Positions 34,620-46,204 of a stretch of 64,000 bases of DNA are shown piece after piece. The DNA lies in contig JAICXY010000003.1 of NCBI GenBank assembly GCA_025934495.1, positions 1-64,000 of the forward strand, given 5' to 3'. The notes beneath the pieces are model-generated. The model searched no databases, was not told where the DNA came from, and was given only the letters and a program-made list of their open reading frames with translations. Each line of letters begins with the position of its first letter. The first letter of the stretch is position 1. Made by a program: the position numbers and the translations under genes. The stretch is from Candidatus Nitrosocosmicus sp. Lineage in GTDB: Archaea; Thermoproteota; Nitrososphaeria; Nitrososphaerales; Nitrososphaeraceae.

Positions 34620-35189
34620 AATACGAATCTAATGCTTTAATATAATTATATCAAGTTTATGGATGTCCTAAACAATATACAATAAATTTTGCTTGATTGT
34701 GATTTGATATAGAAAAGTAGTGCTTTGTTGCATGATTATTTTAATTATTATTTTTTACCGTTTTGTTGATGAAAATATAACGTAAGCAGAGAAATTAATT
34801 AGCATTGTCATAGATGGAGCATAGTTTTAACTAACTGTTTTTCCAATAATTCAACAAAGTAGAAAAGTAATAATATTTCAGTAGCAATTTGACCGTTAGA
34901 TACAAATTTCATATTTATGTGAAAGAACATTAAATCGAACTCAAATTACTAAATAAACCAATCATCATTTTGTTTAACTATCTGCTATAATATTTGAGAT
35001 AAGAAAAATAGTTTTATCTTATAATAAATTCAAAGATCAAACAATGATAATATACCAACATATTCGTAGTTAGATATCCAAATATTCACTTTTAAGATAG
35101 TGATTATACAAAATAGTTCTGTTCAATTAATGGGCATAATGAATAGGCATGTTAAGTTAGGGCGATAGATCTAAAGATGTGGAGGTATC

Positions 35190-35770
35190 AATACGGTCTA
35201 TGGTCACATTGAACACCAAAGGACATCTACCAAGATAATTATTATATGTGTATATCTACTCTTTATACTTATTTCCTAGGTTTGTTTCAGAAATACATCT
35301 AGATAGATCTTTACAGCCATTTGCAGAAAAAAAGTCATTGTAGCAATATAAGAAAGAGTACAAAAGTTAGATTCAAAACAGGTCTATCCATGTGAGTAGG
35401 AAAGATGTATCTGATTGATGGAACATATACAAAAATAGGTGGTACTGAAACATGGATATGAGTGGCAATAGACCCTATGCATAGTAGTTTTGGAATGGAG
35501 ATTCATCTCCAGGTACAGAAAGGAATATGCTAGTAGTAGTAGTAGTAAAATCTTTTTTTAAATCGTTAATAGAGAAGGGCATGGAATAGACACATATATG
35601 TATGCTATATAGAGTATATTTTGTATAGTGTTACTTGGTCCTAAAGTCGGTAGTTCTCTATGTCTCGAGCATTAGTTACATTCATCATATGAGATAGTTG
35701 TGGAAAGAATAATGCGATATAAAAGATAGAGCCGCAGAAGGATTTGACGATTACTATCCCCATATATGAA
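35190..35770 (+). mobile_element. IS6-like transposase relic
   Basis: Plus-strand fragments IDGTYTKIGGTETWI.VAIDP and RAAEGFDDYYP align with the other IS6-like copies. Confidence 0.6.
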
Positions 35771-36381
35771 CGAAGAATATGAATTAGAATGTTCTATAGA
35801 TATGGATTATAATGATGACGATGACGATGACGAGGTAATTTGTTTAATGTGCTGTACGAGCCCACATCAAATTTAGATTGTTAATTCGATTGATCAGAGT
35901 TTATCCGTTAACAGTTGTGTAAAATGTTGATTAGATGTATTTGTAAACTCATTATAATTGTGTTGATATCTGAATTATTACAGCAGTAGTATTTTATTGA
36001 TATTGAAATAATTAAAAATAAGTGGTTAAAACAACTACAAATTCTATACAATAATCATTATCAACATGTTACACAGCTGTTAAGTAACAGGTCATTTTTT
36101 TAAAAGTAACATAAAAATATGACCCAATTTTTTTATAAACCTTTTTTAATATTAAATATGCTATCGTGTTTAAACAGGGTATAGTCATAATTTTATATTC
36201 TCAACTATGAGACAAGCCTAAGAGGCATTGGCATATGTTATACATGCACTGATATCCAAATAAAACGACCACAGTTTAACTAATTTATATATTATCATAT
36301 CTTCACAATATCCATTGTGATACATGTTCTACTAAATCGCTCTATTTGCTATGTTCCGAACAAGTTTTCGAAAATGTATGA

Positions 36382-37317
36382 ATGTCCTCCATGTCACTCA
36401 GAGGATTAACTATTGCAATTACAGGAAGCCGGAGGGCATCCGAGCTAGCCAAGATTGTGGAAAATTTCGGTGGCAAGTCATATATTGCTCCAACCGTTGG
36501 AATTGAAGCAAATTTAAGTAAGCCTAATGAGACCATTATTGAATTCATTAATAGAATTGTAAAACAAGAAGCTGAATATGTGATCTTCATGACTGGACCA
36601 GGTGTTTTTTCTCTTATAGCGTTGGCTAGGAGCATTGGAATGGAGGATGCGCTACTTACCTCTTTGAGGAAAGTTACTATCATCGCAAGAAGTACAAAAC
36701 CACAGATGATCTTGAGAAAATTTGGTATTAAAGTAGATTTGGTACCGCAAGAAAATACTCTTAAAGGTATCTTAGATTTACTCAAGGATACAGACATAAC
36801 GGGAAAGACTATTGCGATATTATGGCATGGCCAAGAGCAATCGACAAAGATAAAAGAGGAACTTTACAAGGCAGGGACATTGAACATCATTGAGGCATCA
36901 AGTTATAAATACTCTTTTGAAACTCAAAAGGATGGGGCCTCGATACTACGGTCAATGGGGTTTCAATTCCTTGCTCCTGAAGAAGATAAGGTAGTCAAAC
37001 TTATAGAGGATATTATTAGTGGAAATATCGATGTTATAACCTTCACAAGTCCTCCCTCCGTCAGAGATCTTTTCAAAATAGCAAATATTCATCACATGGA
37101 CAGCTCATTAAAAGATTCACTAAAGGGGAACGTCATCGTAGCTGCAGTAGGCCCTTCTACTAGAGAAGCACTTGAAGAGAATGGTTGTTATGTAGACGTA
37201 ATGCCCCCAATTTTTAAGATGGGACCTATGGTTAAGTCTCTTTGTGATTACATTGATCGGGAAGGAATATCCAAGGAAACATATTCTGCCAAAAGAAGAA
37301 AAAGAGGGCCCTGTTAA
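36382..37317 (+). CDS. hemD: Uroporphyrinogen-III synthase
   Basis: LRGLTIAITGSRRASELAKIVENFGG, DVITFTSPPSVRDLFKIA, VAAVGPSTREALEENG. Confidence 0.88.
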   Translation: MSSMSLRGLTIAITGSRRASELAKIVENFGGKSYIAPTVGIEANLSKPNETIIEFINRIVKQEAEYVIFMTGPGVFSLIALARSIGMEDALLTSLRKVTIIARSTKPQMILRKFGIKVDLVPQENTLKGILDLLKDTDITGKTIAILWHGQEQSTKIKEELYKAGTLNIIEASSYKYSFETQKDGASILRSMGFQFLAPEEDKVVKLIEDIISGNIDVITFTSPPSVRDLFKIANIHHMDSSLKDSLKGNVIVAAVGPSTREALEENGCYVDVMPPIFKMGPMVKSLCDYIDREGISKETYSAKRRKRGPC

Positions 37318-37990
37318 CTTAAGAAAACGCTATAGCTGAAAAATTGTTATACCATATATTGAAATATCAAAGAAAGAGAACCAATCCTAAAGATATTGCT
37401 TATTCTTTGTATCTCTATTTTCTTGATGGTCTTTCCTATAGAAATACAGCAAAAGCATTACAAGGGTTTGTTCGCAGAAGCCATATATCAATATGGAAAT
37501 GGATTTAGAAATACAGACCAAAGAAACTTTTAACCAAGAGAAAAAAGATTGATGAATTTATTATAGATGAAACATTGATTAGAATTGGTTCTCAATATGT
37601 CTGGTTGTGGGTTGCAATTGAACCAAAGAATAAGCAAATCCTTCATATGGATATATCCTTTGATCAAACAATGCTTATTGTAGCTGAGCATTTTATTGCA
37701 TCACTGATAAATATCTATGGCAAGTACCCTGTCTCAACAGACGATGGAACTTGGTATCCACCGCAAGCATGTAAGTTTTTAAAACAAAGACATCATCTCC
37801 ATTCTACTTATGAGAAAAGCATCATAGAGAGAGCGAGAGCGAGAACGAGCAATCCAATACATCAAGGAAAGAACTGAAGGGTTTGACGATTACTTTCCAG
37901 GTAGAATAAAGAAATGTAAATTAAAACATGTAAGTAAGTGGTTTAATCTTTTCACCGATCAACACAATAAACAGATAATGCGTTAAGTTA

Positions 37991-39168
37991 ACAGTCATGT
38001 AAACACATGGATACTTTCTTCTTGTAAACTAATACTGCTTGTTTTAGCAACATAATACATTTAGCTCACTTCTATTTGAATTATCATTGTGAGGGACACC
38101 TTCCTCAGAATGCTTACCACATATGAAAGGAACTATTTGCATCTAATGCTTGATGAGGATACGGAAGCAGGATATAGAGCCAAGATTATCCTACTCAAAA
38201 ATGATGGATACACAGTTCCTGAAATAAGAAGAACGACTAATCATCATGATAGCAACATAAGAAAATGGATACATCGTTTTAATGAGAAAGGATTGGATGG
38301 AATAGTCTCAAAAATACACGAGCACAAACCAATCAAAATAACCAATGATATAGAAAAAAGGATTGTTGAAATAGTAACTAGTAATCCAAGAACTGATTAT
38401 GGACTATCATTTTCAACATGGTCATTGCGTGTATTGGCGGGATTCATTACAAAGGAGATAAATATGGTCGAAAGTATAAGCCATACTCAAATTAGAAATA
38501 TCATTCTAAAGCATGGTATCAAATGGAGAAATTCTAAAATAACTTTGGGAACCAGCCTGGACCCAGAATATCATTTGAAAAAAAGAGAATCGAAGAATTA
38601 AGATATAATCTGCCTGCTAACTCAATCCTAGTTTATGAGGATGAAAAGGGACCAATAGTAGCAAAAACATATGGGGGAGCCTCATGGTCCTTAATTCAAT
38701 TCAAAATATCCAAAGCTCAAAAGATAAGCGGAATTTTGAATGTATTTGGTGCTTATGACCATACAAATAACCAAATGTTTACTCATGGTTACAAAAAGAA
38801 AACAGGAAAACAGTTTTTGGATTTTATAAAAAGAGTGGACCAAAAATATGATTCCAATGTAAAGCAGATATTTTTGATACTGGATAACATTTCGATACAC
38901 AAATCCAACAAAGTAAAATAAACGATGGCCAAACAATACCCAAGAATACATCTAGTATTTCTTCCAACTAGATCTCCTGAATAAAACCTAATTGAAGTCA
39001 GATGGTCATTGATGCATAGACAAGCCATAAACAATTCCACATTTTTAAACGAACAAGATATCGGTAAAGCCGTATCTGGTTGGACAATTGATTATAACAA
39101 AAAACATACAGCCAAAACAAGCATAATTATTTTACATGAAGAAGGCATCCATAAGTTTACGTAACTGT
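37991..39168 (+). mobile_element. IS630-family element (second, distinct subtype), degenerate
   Basis: Long imperfect TIRs ACAGTCATGTAAACACATGGATACTTTCTTCTTGTAAACTAAT / ACAGTTACGTAAACTTATGGATGCCTTCTTCATGTAAAATAAT; TA at 37989-37990 and 39169-39170. Confidence 0.9.
38089..38601 (+). CDS. IS630-type transposase N-terminal HTH part; DDE part continues in -1 frame but has internal stops
   Basis: YTVPEIRRTTNHHDSNIRKWIHRFNEKGLDGIVSK. The -1 frame gives EELRYNLPANSILVYEDEKGPIVAKTYGGASWS...FLILDNISIHKSNKVK*. Confidence 0.8.
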   Translation: MRDTFLRMLTTYERNYLHLMLDEDTEAGYRAKIILLKNDGYTVPEIRRTTNHHDSNIRKWIHRFNEKGLDGIVSKIHEHKPIKITNDIEKRIVEIVTSNPRTDYGLSFSTWSLRVLAGFITKEINMVESISHTQIRNIILKHGIKWRNSKITLGTSLDPEYHLKKRESKN

Positions 39169-39639
39169 TAACAGAGCCGAATAAACAGACCAATAGTTTA
39201 ATATAATCTATTAGAAAAAATTTTGGTGGAGTAATTACAATAATGCCAATTGCAATGCCAATAATAATAAAATCCTACTGCCAATGCATAATGCAGTTTC
39301 TTTTGTAAATAATATTATATATTCAAATAATTTCTCATTGTTCTCGAATATTGAAAATAACATTGAAAAGTTCCTATGATGAATCCTTTCAATTAATAAA
39401 TAAAGGTTATAGAAAATTACCTGAAATTGTTATTCAGGTAACCAATAGAGAATCAGTATTTTATTTCATAGAACAACCATAGGCGCTATAAAATTTTTTT
39501 TTATTTATTAAAATGTCAAATAAAGGATCTTGAAATCTATGCATAATCCTGACCTTATAAAGAAAAGTACATTGATTGGATAATACTTATTATGATATCA
39601 ACATTTACAATAAAATAGCATAAAAGTTGAGTATAATAC

Positions 39640-39980
39640 TCTGTATACAAAATTTTGGCTCGCATATCACTGCATTACCAATTATTATTTGCTCTGCGAT
39701 TTTAATTTGGGGAACAATGTCTGCCCTTGGTTTTTTTGTTTCTTCTTTTCTTTCACATACAAGAAATATTAGACAATTGATATCTTTTATAACAGTATTA
39801 ATAGCAGTATTACCACCTGTGTTTTATTCAATTTATCCACTTCCACCAGAAATACGTTATTTAGGCTATGTATTTCAACAAAACAAGTATCAATTACAAT
39901 TCAACATTTAACGGGATTTCCTGTTCCTATAGAATGGTCATTATATCACGCCCTATTGGTTCAGGGTATCATTTTATAGG
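39640..39980 (+). pseudogene. ABC-2-type transporter permease fragment
   Basis: ALPIIICSAILIWGTMSALGFFVSSFLSHTRNIRQLISFITVLIAVLPPVFYSIYPLPPEIRYLGYV, then a frameshift to a FPVPIEWSLYHALL segment. Confidence 0.5.
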
Positions 39981-40201
39981 ATTCATCATTTTAGCTAACA
40001 AAAGATCTATTTGGAGAAAAAAATAATGAGATCTATTATATTATATTAAAATGGAGAAATTTGTTAAATAAGCGAAAACCATATTTGAGAAATCATCAAA
40101 TTTTTGGGAATGATTAAACATTTTCTTGGTTTGTCGTCTAATTCATTTTATTTAAATATGATTTTAGTTAGTCTTATCTATAACCATGATTTAATGAGTA
40201 T

Positions 40202-40618
40202 ATGATCGATTCGACGATGGTAACGTTAGAGGACTTAATTAAAGATATACGTTCACTAGAAAATATCATGTTGTCAATTAGAAGCGAAGGTGCAGTAGCT
40301 GAATTAAGAATAGACAAAGATACTCCGTTTCGTATTAATGATCAGTATGCAACAATTGGAGATGAAAAAGGTCAATGGCATGCTCATGTTAATATTCATG
40401 AAGCAAAGGAAGCTAGATTTGTAATGGAAGAAAAAGAAAATGGAAGAAAAAGTTATAGTCTAAGATTATTTAATTCTAATAATTTATTGATATTGAGAGT
40501 AAATTTTTTGAAAATGTATACTCCCGAAAATATTGTCATACAAGAAAGATTATCACAATATGAAAAGTTATTTTCAAAGTATGGAGAAAGGGAAACATTG
40601 CGATTAGTAGGAAGATAA
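40202..40618 (+). CDS. Hypothetical protein, weakly ChuX/HutX-like
   Basis: 138-aa ORF: WHAHVNIHEAKEARFVMEE...SYSLRLFNSNNLLILRVNFLKMYTPEN. Confidence 0.6.
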   Translation: MIDSTMVTLEDLIKDIRSLENIMLSIRSEGAVAELRIDKDTPFRINDQYATIGDEKGQWHAHVNIHEAKEARFVMEEKENGRKSYSLRLFNSNNLLILRVNFLKMYTPENIVIQERLSQYEKLFSKYGERETLRLVGR

Positions 40619-40659
40619 TATAAAATGCCAAGATAACTTTTATACAAACTTAATTTTTA

Positions 40660-41700
40660 TTAATTTTCAAGTTCGGGTGATATTTGCTTTGCCCAGGTTT
40701 TCAATGAATGAAAATTAATTGCTCCTAACTTTTCAAGTGTAAGGATGCCTTTTTTTCGAATGTCTTGCCCATAGCCTTTGTCGCAAACTATTTGAGCCAA
40801 AACTATCCTTATGAGATCTTGTTTGTGCTCATCAGCATACATTTTTGAAATTAACTGAAAGTTATCCTTTTCTAGGTAATTACAAAGCAGATCTCTAGTA
40901 AAAATTTTGTTTTTGAAATTAATTTTATTGCCATATAACTTCATCATCATTTGGAACTCATCTTTTTCATATCCCTGCCATTCGGTATATTTTCCATTTC
41001 CATCAATCACTCCCCCAAATGGATCGATTTGAATTTGCGAGCTCATATCATCCTCTACTGGGATTGGAAAATTTATTCCCTTAAGTATAATATTAGGGAG
41101 AAGGTGCGTATGAGGGCCATCAATTTCATCTTTTGTGGTGGGTATTTTTTGTTTGACGACTATAGATGCAAATTTTGAATTAAACATACGAAACGGAGAA
41201 AATTCTATAATGGTTTTTAAAAATTTTGAATCATCAATTATATATTCTCCTTCATTTTGTTTCAGATATCTTTGTAAATTTTCATTGTTTACTATGATTT
41301 TTGCCTCAAAATCGTTATAACCAATTCCTAAATCCCATATTACTCCATGATCCTTATTATTATTCCATTCACCAATACAAGTTAATCTATTTCTCTTTGA
41401 TAGTTGAGCATCTTTCTTTGAGACGCATAGATAAATGTTCTGGGACCAAGGCGAACATCTAAAATTGGCATTTTCTGCTATTATTGTAGTAAGACTATCA
41501 TTAATTTCTAATTCTAAAATCGCTTTTTCTGTTTCGACAGTCAAAATATTGGTATCATAATTAAAATTTTGGTATATTGTATTAAGATCAGTATCAGTAA
41601 TAGAAAATTCTGCTACGGCACCATTTCTGACTATTGCCCAGCTTGATCTTTTGCTTAGAGATGCATTTTGTATTAACTGTTTAATACCACTATCAATCAT
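40660..41700 (-). CDS. Hypothetical protein sharing a GAVAE(F/L) motif with the convergent neighbour
   Basis: 346-aa ORF beginning MIDSGIKQLIQNASLSKRSSWAIVRNGAVAEFSI. Confidence 0.65.
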   Translation of the reverse strand: MIDSGIKQLIQNASLSKRSSWAIVRNGAVAEFSITDTDLNTIYQNFNYDTNILTVETEKAILELEINDSLTTIIAENANFRCSPWSQNIYLCVSKKDAQLSKRNRLTCIGEWNNNKDHGVIWDLGIGYNDFEAKIIVNNENLQRYLKQNEGEYIIDDSKFLKTIIEFSPFRMFNSKFASIVVKQKIPTTKDEIDGPHTHLLPNIILKGINFPIPVEDDMSSQIQIDPFGGVIDGNGKYTEWQGYEKDEFQMMMKLYGNKINFKNKIFTRDLLCNYLEKDNFQLISKMYADEHKQDLIRIVLAQIVCDKGYGQDIRKKGILTLEKLGAINFHSLKTWAKQISPELEN

Positions 41701-42184
41701 GAATTAGGTTAACTTTGGACATCTAAAAATTATTCGATCTTCAGTTGATACTTTTATTAGTAATTGTTAACAGTTTTAAAGAATCTAATATATGTTGGAT
41801 GGTTTAACCAAGTATTTAAACATAATGAATGTTATACAAAGATATGAACACATTTGAAAAATATTTTCCAATATTTAAAAATCAGATTATCTATTGGTTC
41901 AAAATTTTTGAATAAACATGGTAAATCTTTTTTATTAGTAACGTATGAAAGGAGAATAATGCATTGTAATAGTCATATATAAAAACGTGCTCATTATCAT
42001 AATCCCCTGAATAATCCTCTAAAGTCCAAAGTAAAAAATAACAATACAGAATTCAAGTTTTTGGGTTCAATGTTATCTGGAATGTTTTCTCGTTCATCTT
42101 TTTCTTCCAAGATGCACAGATTATTTCGTGACGGCAAAGCTAAAAAAACAGAATTTATGGCATTCATTACAAATGATGCAGATA

Positions 42185-42865
42185 GGCTCTGTTAACTTTA
42201 GGAAAAACCTATAGATTGAATACAATCATATGTTGTATTTTTACTAGAAATAGAACATCTTCACAAATTATCAGTTATGGATTACATTTGTATTTTCTCG
42301 GATTATCCTTTAGAAACACGGCTAAAGCATTATCTTTTTTAAAAATAATAGAAATAAGTCATCTTGTATTAATCTGAAACTGATGGCTACAAAAGTACAA
42401 ACCATTGAAATATTTCAAGAAAAGGAAAATCAAAGAATATGTCATCGATAAAACTGTGATAAAATCCGGTCCTGAATTAATATGGCTTTGGATTGTAATT
42501 GAACCAAAGAATAAAGAAATTCTTTCGTTCCGCATACCGAAAGAACGAAATATGTTTGTAGTAGCCGAACGAATTCTATTTCACGTTATAAACATGTATG
42601 GAAAACATCAAGTTTAATCTGATGGCTGTACTTGATACCCACAATCTTGTAAGTTCCTGAACCTACATCATCACCTTCTCATACCTCTTTTGAAAAAAGC
42701 ATAATTGAAAGAACAATACAGTACAAAAAAGATAGACCCAAAGAATGTTTTGACGATTATTTTCCTTGTAAAAAGAACAAATGTAAATTACATAATATAA
42801 GACAATGGCTCAAGTTGTTTGTTTATCAACATAATAAGGAAATACTATCTTAAGTTAGCAGAGCC
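42185..42865 (+). mobile_element. IS6-like element, near-complete but with a disrupted transposase
   Basis: TIRs GGCTCTGTTAACTT (42185) and AAGTTAGCAGAGCC (ending 42865). Fragments EYVIDKTVIKSGPELIWLWIVIEPKNKEIL, ERNMFVVAERILFHVINMYGK, SIIERTIQYKKDRPKECFDDYFPCKKNKCK. Confidence 0.85.
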
Positions 42866-43203
42866 TTTTGATGCAATAACTAAAAATATAGAGCAAATTT
42901 GATTCATACAGGAACTTGAAATTCTAACTCGAATCATCAAGTATTTTTCTAAATTCTTTTATCCCTCTAACATGCCTTTTTTTTAATTAATCATTTTTTG
43001 AAGTATGATGAATCTTGTAGAGGTGTAAGACTATTTGTTTTATTTTTTTATTGCTTGTACATTGATGATCTATATTTCATCTAAAAAAGATTGCTCCCTA
43101 TTATTGGAAGAAAAACTTTTCTTTAACTTTACGTTATTTTGAATTCTCAATTAATTTACCTGCATAATACAAATTTATATTTATCTGCTTTTGTAATGTA
43201 TCA

Positions 43204-44100
43204 TTATTTATTTTGAAAATGATAATCGGGTTTATCCATATCATGTTTTAAATCATTCATAGTAGAATACTCCTTCTCTTCTGATATTGATAATTCATTT
43301 CCTCGCCTATTACGAGTAACAAATCCATATCCAAAACTGGACCCGATTATTACTAATGCCAAAACAGGTCCTGTCATCGGAGGTAAAATCTTTGCACCAG
43401 TTATTATTTCATAAGATGTAAGAGCTGCAACTGTCATAGCTGCCCCACTCAAAGCATATGACATATATCTAAAACCTTTTTTATCAAATATTTTATGAAA
43501 TGCCGATCTTAAAATAACACTATCTAGAGTATCAACAGGTATCATACCTAAAGCAAAAAATCCTGCTAAAATTAATGCCACCTGTACTCCAAGTGTTGCT
43601 GAAGCTACAGCTGATAATGTAAGAGCAGAAATCTGAGTAGCAGTATCAAATCCAAGACCAAATACCATGCCAGTAATCAGTGAAGACCAAAATGGTCCTA
43701 ATATACCTGTTTTAGTAGATACTTTACCTGCAAGAATAGCAGAGCCTGTTTTTCCCCATTTTTTCATCGAATAAAGGTTAATTGCACCTATTGTAGCTAA
43801 AGCAATAGTTCCAATAACTCCTCCCCAAAGAGAAAGCTCGTCAACTTTACTGCTAGTAGCACTACCTATTACATATATTATTAAAAGCATTTCAGCTAGC
43901 ACAGATATCATATGTCCTAAACTAAATCCTGTGCCAACCCATCGAGATCTTTTTTTAGCATTGTGAAGTCTAACAAGGTTATCAATTGCAGTAATATGAT
44001 CAACATCAAGTGCATGACGCATTCCAAGCATTAACATTGAAGGAATAGATAATACTAGAAATGACTTTATATCTACTACTACCAATTTATTTACCTCCAA
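43204..44100 (-). CDS. NixA/HoxN-type nickel/cobalt transporter
   Basis: Signature RHALDVDHITAIDN plus multiple TM helices (LGFDTATQISAL). Confidence 0.92.
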   Translation of the reverse strand: MEVNKLVVVDIKSFLVLSIPSMLMLGMRHALDVDHITAIDNLVRLHNAKKRSRWVGTGFSLGHMISVLAEMLLIIYVIGSATSSKVDELSLWGGVIGTIALATIGAINLYSMKKWGKTGSAILAGKVSTKTGILGPFWSSLITGMVFGLGFDTATQISALTLSAVASATLGVQVALILAGFFALGMIPVDTLDSVILRSAFHKIFDKKGFRYMSYALSGAAMTVAALTSYEIITGAKILPPMTGPVLALVIIGSSFGYGFVTRNRRGNELSISEEKEYSTMNDLKHDMDKPDYHFQNK

Positions 44101-45239
44101 ATGTTAATATCATAATAATACTTTTTTATAAAAAAGTAATACTTAAGGATTGTTAAACATGATGTATATTACGTAAAGACCCCACATATGAAACAATTTA
44201 CAAATGTAATTTACCAATATGAAACATTTTTGAAATCACTAACAATTTTTTTTTAGTTTTCATATTATCTTTATCATGCTATGAAATGTCCATGAAGAGA
44301 TAAAACATAATAGCATAATAGACAATATCATAATAAACATGTTCCACATTGTAGCAAATACGCCAAGATCATAATAAACAATACCAACATTCATTTGATC
44401 ACAACAAAAAACAGAAAAAATAGGCAAAAGAATACCCCTTGTATCTATGCCAAAAAAATAGTAAAAATATTTATAAACATTTTTTAGTATGTAAAAAAGT
44501 AATGCTCTTATTATCTACTTGTTTCTTTTAAAGAATATAGTCACTAAAAAAATAATAACCATTAATAAATTAGAAGGGACTAGGTCAAGTAAATATGATA
44601 CACGATTATAAAAGCTTATTTCAAATAAAAAGCAGTACTTTCTCAAGGAGCCATCCAACATATAGATATAACAAGATTTGATCCTCGTCCTTTTATTGTA
44701 AGTAATAGGTCTATGATCCTTCAAGATAGAAACCTTTCTAGAGCGTGTATTATTTATCATAAAATGATTGAAGATGAATTGGATCTACAGAATCATATAT
44801 ACTAGGCCGGGTTTTTTGAATCTCGGTTTTATTCATTACCTTGGAAGTCCATTTGTAGATGAAAAATTGTAAGAACAAATTCATATCGATAAAATTTATG
44901 ATACTTTCATTATTGAAGATCAACTCCCCATTTGTGACGAACGATATATGAGATAGTTAATTCTTTGCAACCAAGCCATATTCTTCACATGAATTTGTAA
45001 TGGAGAAGGGCAAATATCTGCTTCATAAAGAAGTGTATTTGAACAAATGGTTTATGGCGAGGCAACCATAACATTTCCATTGTTTGCAGGATTTGCACGT
45101 CGCAATAAGAAATGGATAAATAGAAAGGAAAAACAGTTAAGAGCATATCCTAAAATTATCTTTCTATAAATGATCATACAACAGGATAACTGTACCAATC
45201 AAAGATAGTTTTTTGACTTTTTCTCATATCGGGTGAACA

Positions 45240-46085
45240 GTTTCCTAAATCAGTCATGCCACGAGTTGTTTCGCTCTATAACCCATCTTTTTGCAGAATG
45301 TTTTTTTCGATTTGAGCAATGCTGTACTGTAATCTTGATCTCCACTTGATCTCCTCTTACTCTTCTTTTTCCCTTTGAAGGAATATGCAGTACATATTCT
45401 CGTTTGATTAATTCTTGCTCTTCAGATTCGGAATTGTATATCTTATCTAAACATAGATGTTGAATCTTTCTTTTTCTTTCTATCTTTTTAGTTTTATGTG
45501 ATGGGAGTGGTCTTCTGATAACTGCATTATCAACCACATCTGTTACTAGTTTGATGTCATGCGTGCTTGCTGAAGAAGAAATAACTGAAGATATAGGGAT
45601 TCCTTTTTTATCTGTTAAAATATGTCTTTTTGTTTAGCCTAGTTTGCTTCTTCTATCAGTGGTGGGATTATATCCAGTCATCGCCCCACCCTAAAGGTGA
45701 CTTTATAGATATGCTATCGATGGATTGCCATGCCCAGTTGATACCAATACAGTCATCATATATTTTCAGTAATCTGATCTATCCCTTTTTGAATACATCT
45801 GATCTATTCTATTCTATTCCTGAAAACCTACGGTGACAGGTATATAGAACCCGATCCGTATTCTTTGGGTAGCATCTTCCATTTACATCCTGTTCTTAGT
45901 ACATAGAGAATTACATCGATCACTTTTCTGTATGGGATAATTGGTCGTCTACCAACTGTCCTAAGAGGTTTCTCCTTTGGGAAAGTACTCTTAATCTCAT
46001 TCCATAATTCATCAGGAATCTTGAGTACGGTAGATTGTTTATTGTTCTCCTTTGATCTCTCCTTCTTCTGTATGAAGGTCACAGT
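45240..46085 (-). mobile_element. IS5-family transposase pseudogene
   Basis: LKIPDELWNEIKSTFPKEK...RTVGRRPIIPYRKVIDVILYVLRTGCKWKMLPKEYG, and downstream fragment KTKKIERKRKIQHLCLDKIYNSES. Confidence 0.75.
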
Positions 46086-46204
46086 TTATCAAAAGAGGAA
46101 AAGAGCTATAATCCTATCGAATTTTGGAATAGGTTCTTAGTTATAGTGATTAATTGAAGAAAATTTTTATGTTCTATTACGCTTGATCTAGAATTTATTA
46201 AAAA

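Larger units (their letters stand above)
37307..39178 (+). mobile_element. IS6-like element (about 690 bp) interrupted by an IS630-type element near its right TIR
   Basis: Left end GGCCCTGTTAACTTAAG (37307). Right end TTAAGTTA[IS630]TAACAGAGCC reconstitutes the reverse complement of GGCTCTGTTAACTTAA. Transposase fragments FIIDETLIRIGSQYVWLWVAIEPKNKQIL and YGKYPVSTDDGTWYPPQACKFLKQRHHLHS. Confidence 0.85.

Noticed and set aside
35766-35876. 36-aa ORF with Asp run and CLMCC (MNEEYELECSIDMDYNDDDDDDEVICLMCCTSPHQI)
   Set aside because: Begins at the decayed 3' end of an IS6-like relic (RAAEGFDDYYP...) and the Asp run comes from a GATGAC microsatellite; more likely incidental.
42185-42865. Target-site duplication around the IS6-like copy (GATGCA on both sides)
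   Set aside because: The two GATGCA occurrences are not directly adjacent to the element ends, so a true TSD is not supported.
44515-45170. Possible additional transposase or gene relic on either strand
   Set aside because: No convincing motif in any frame; probably decayed DNA but not assignable.
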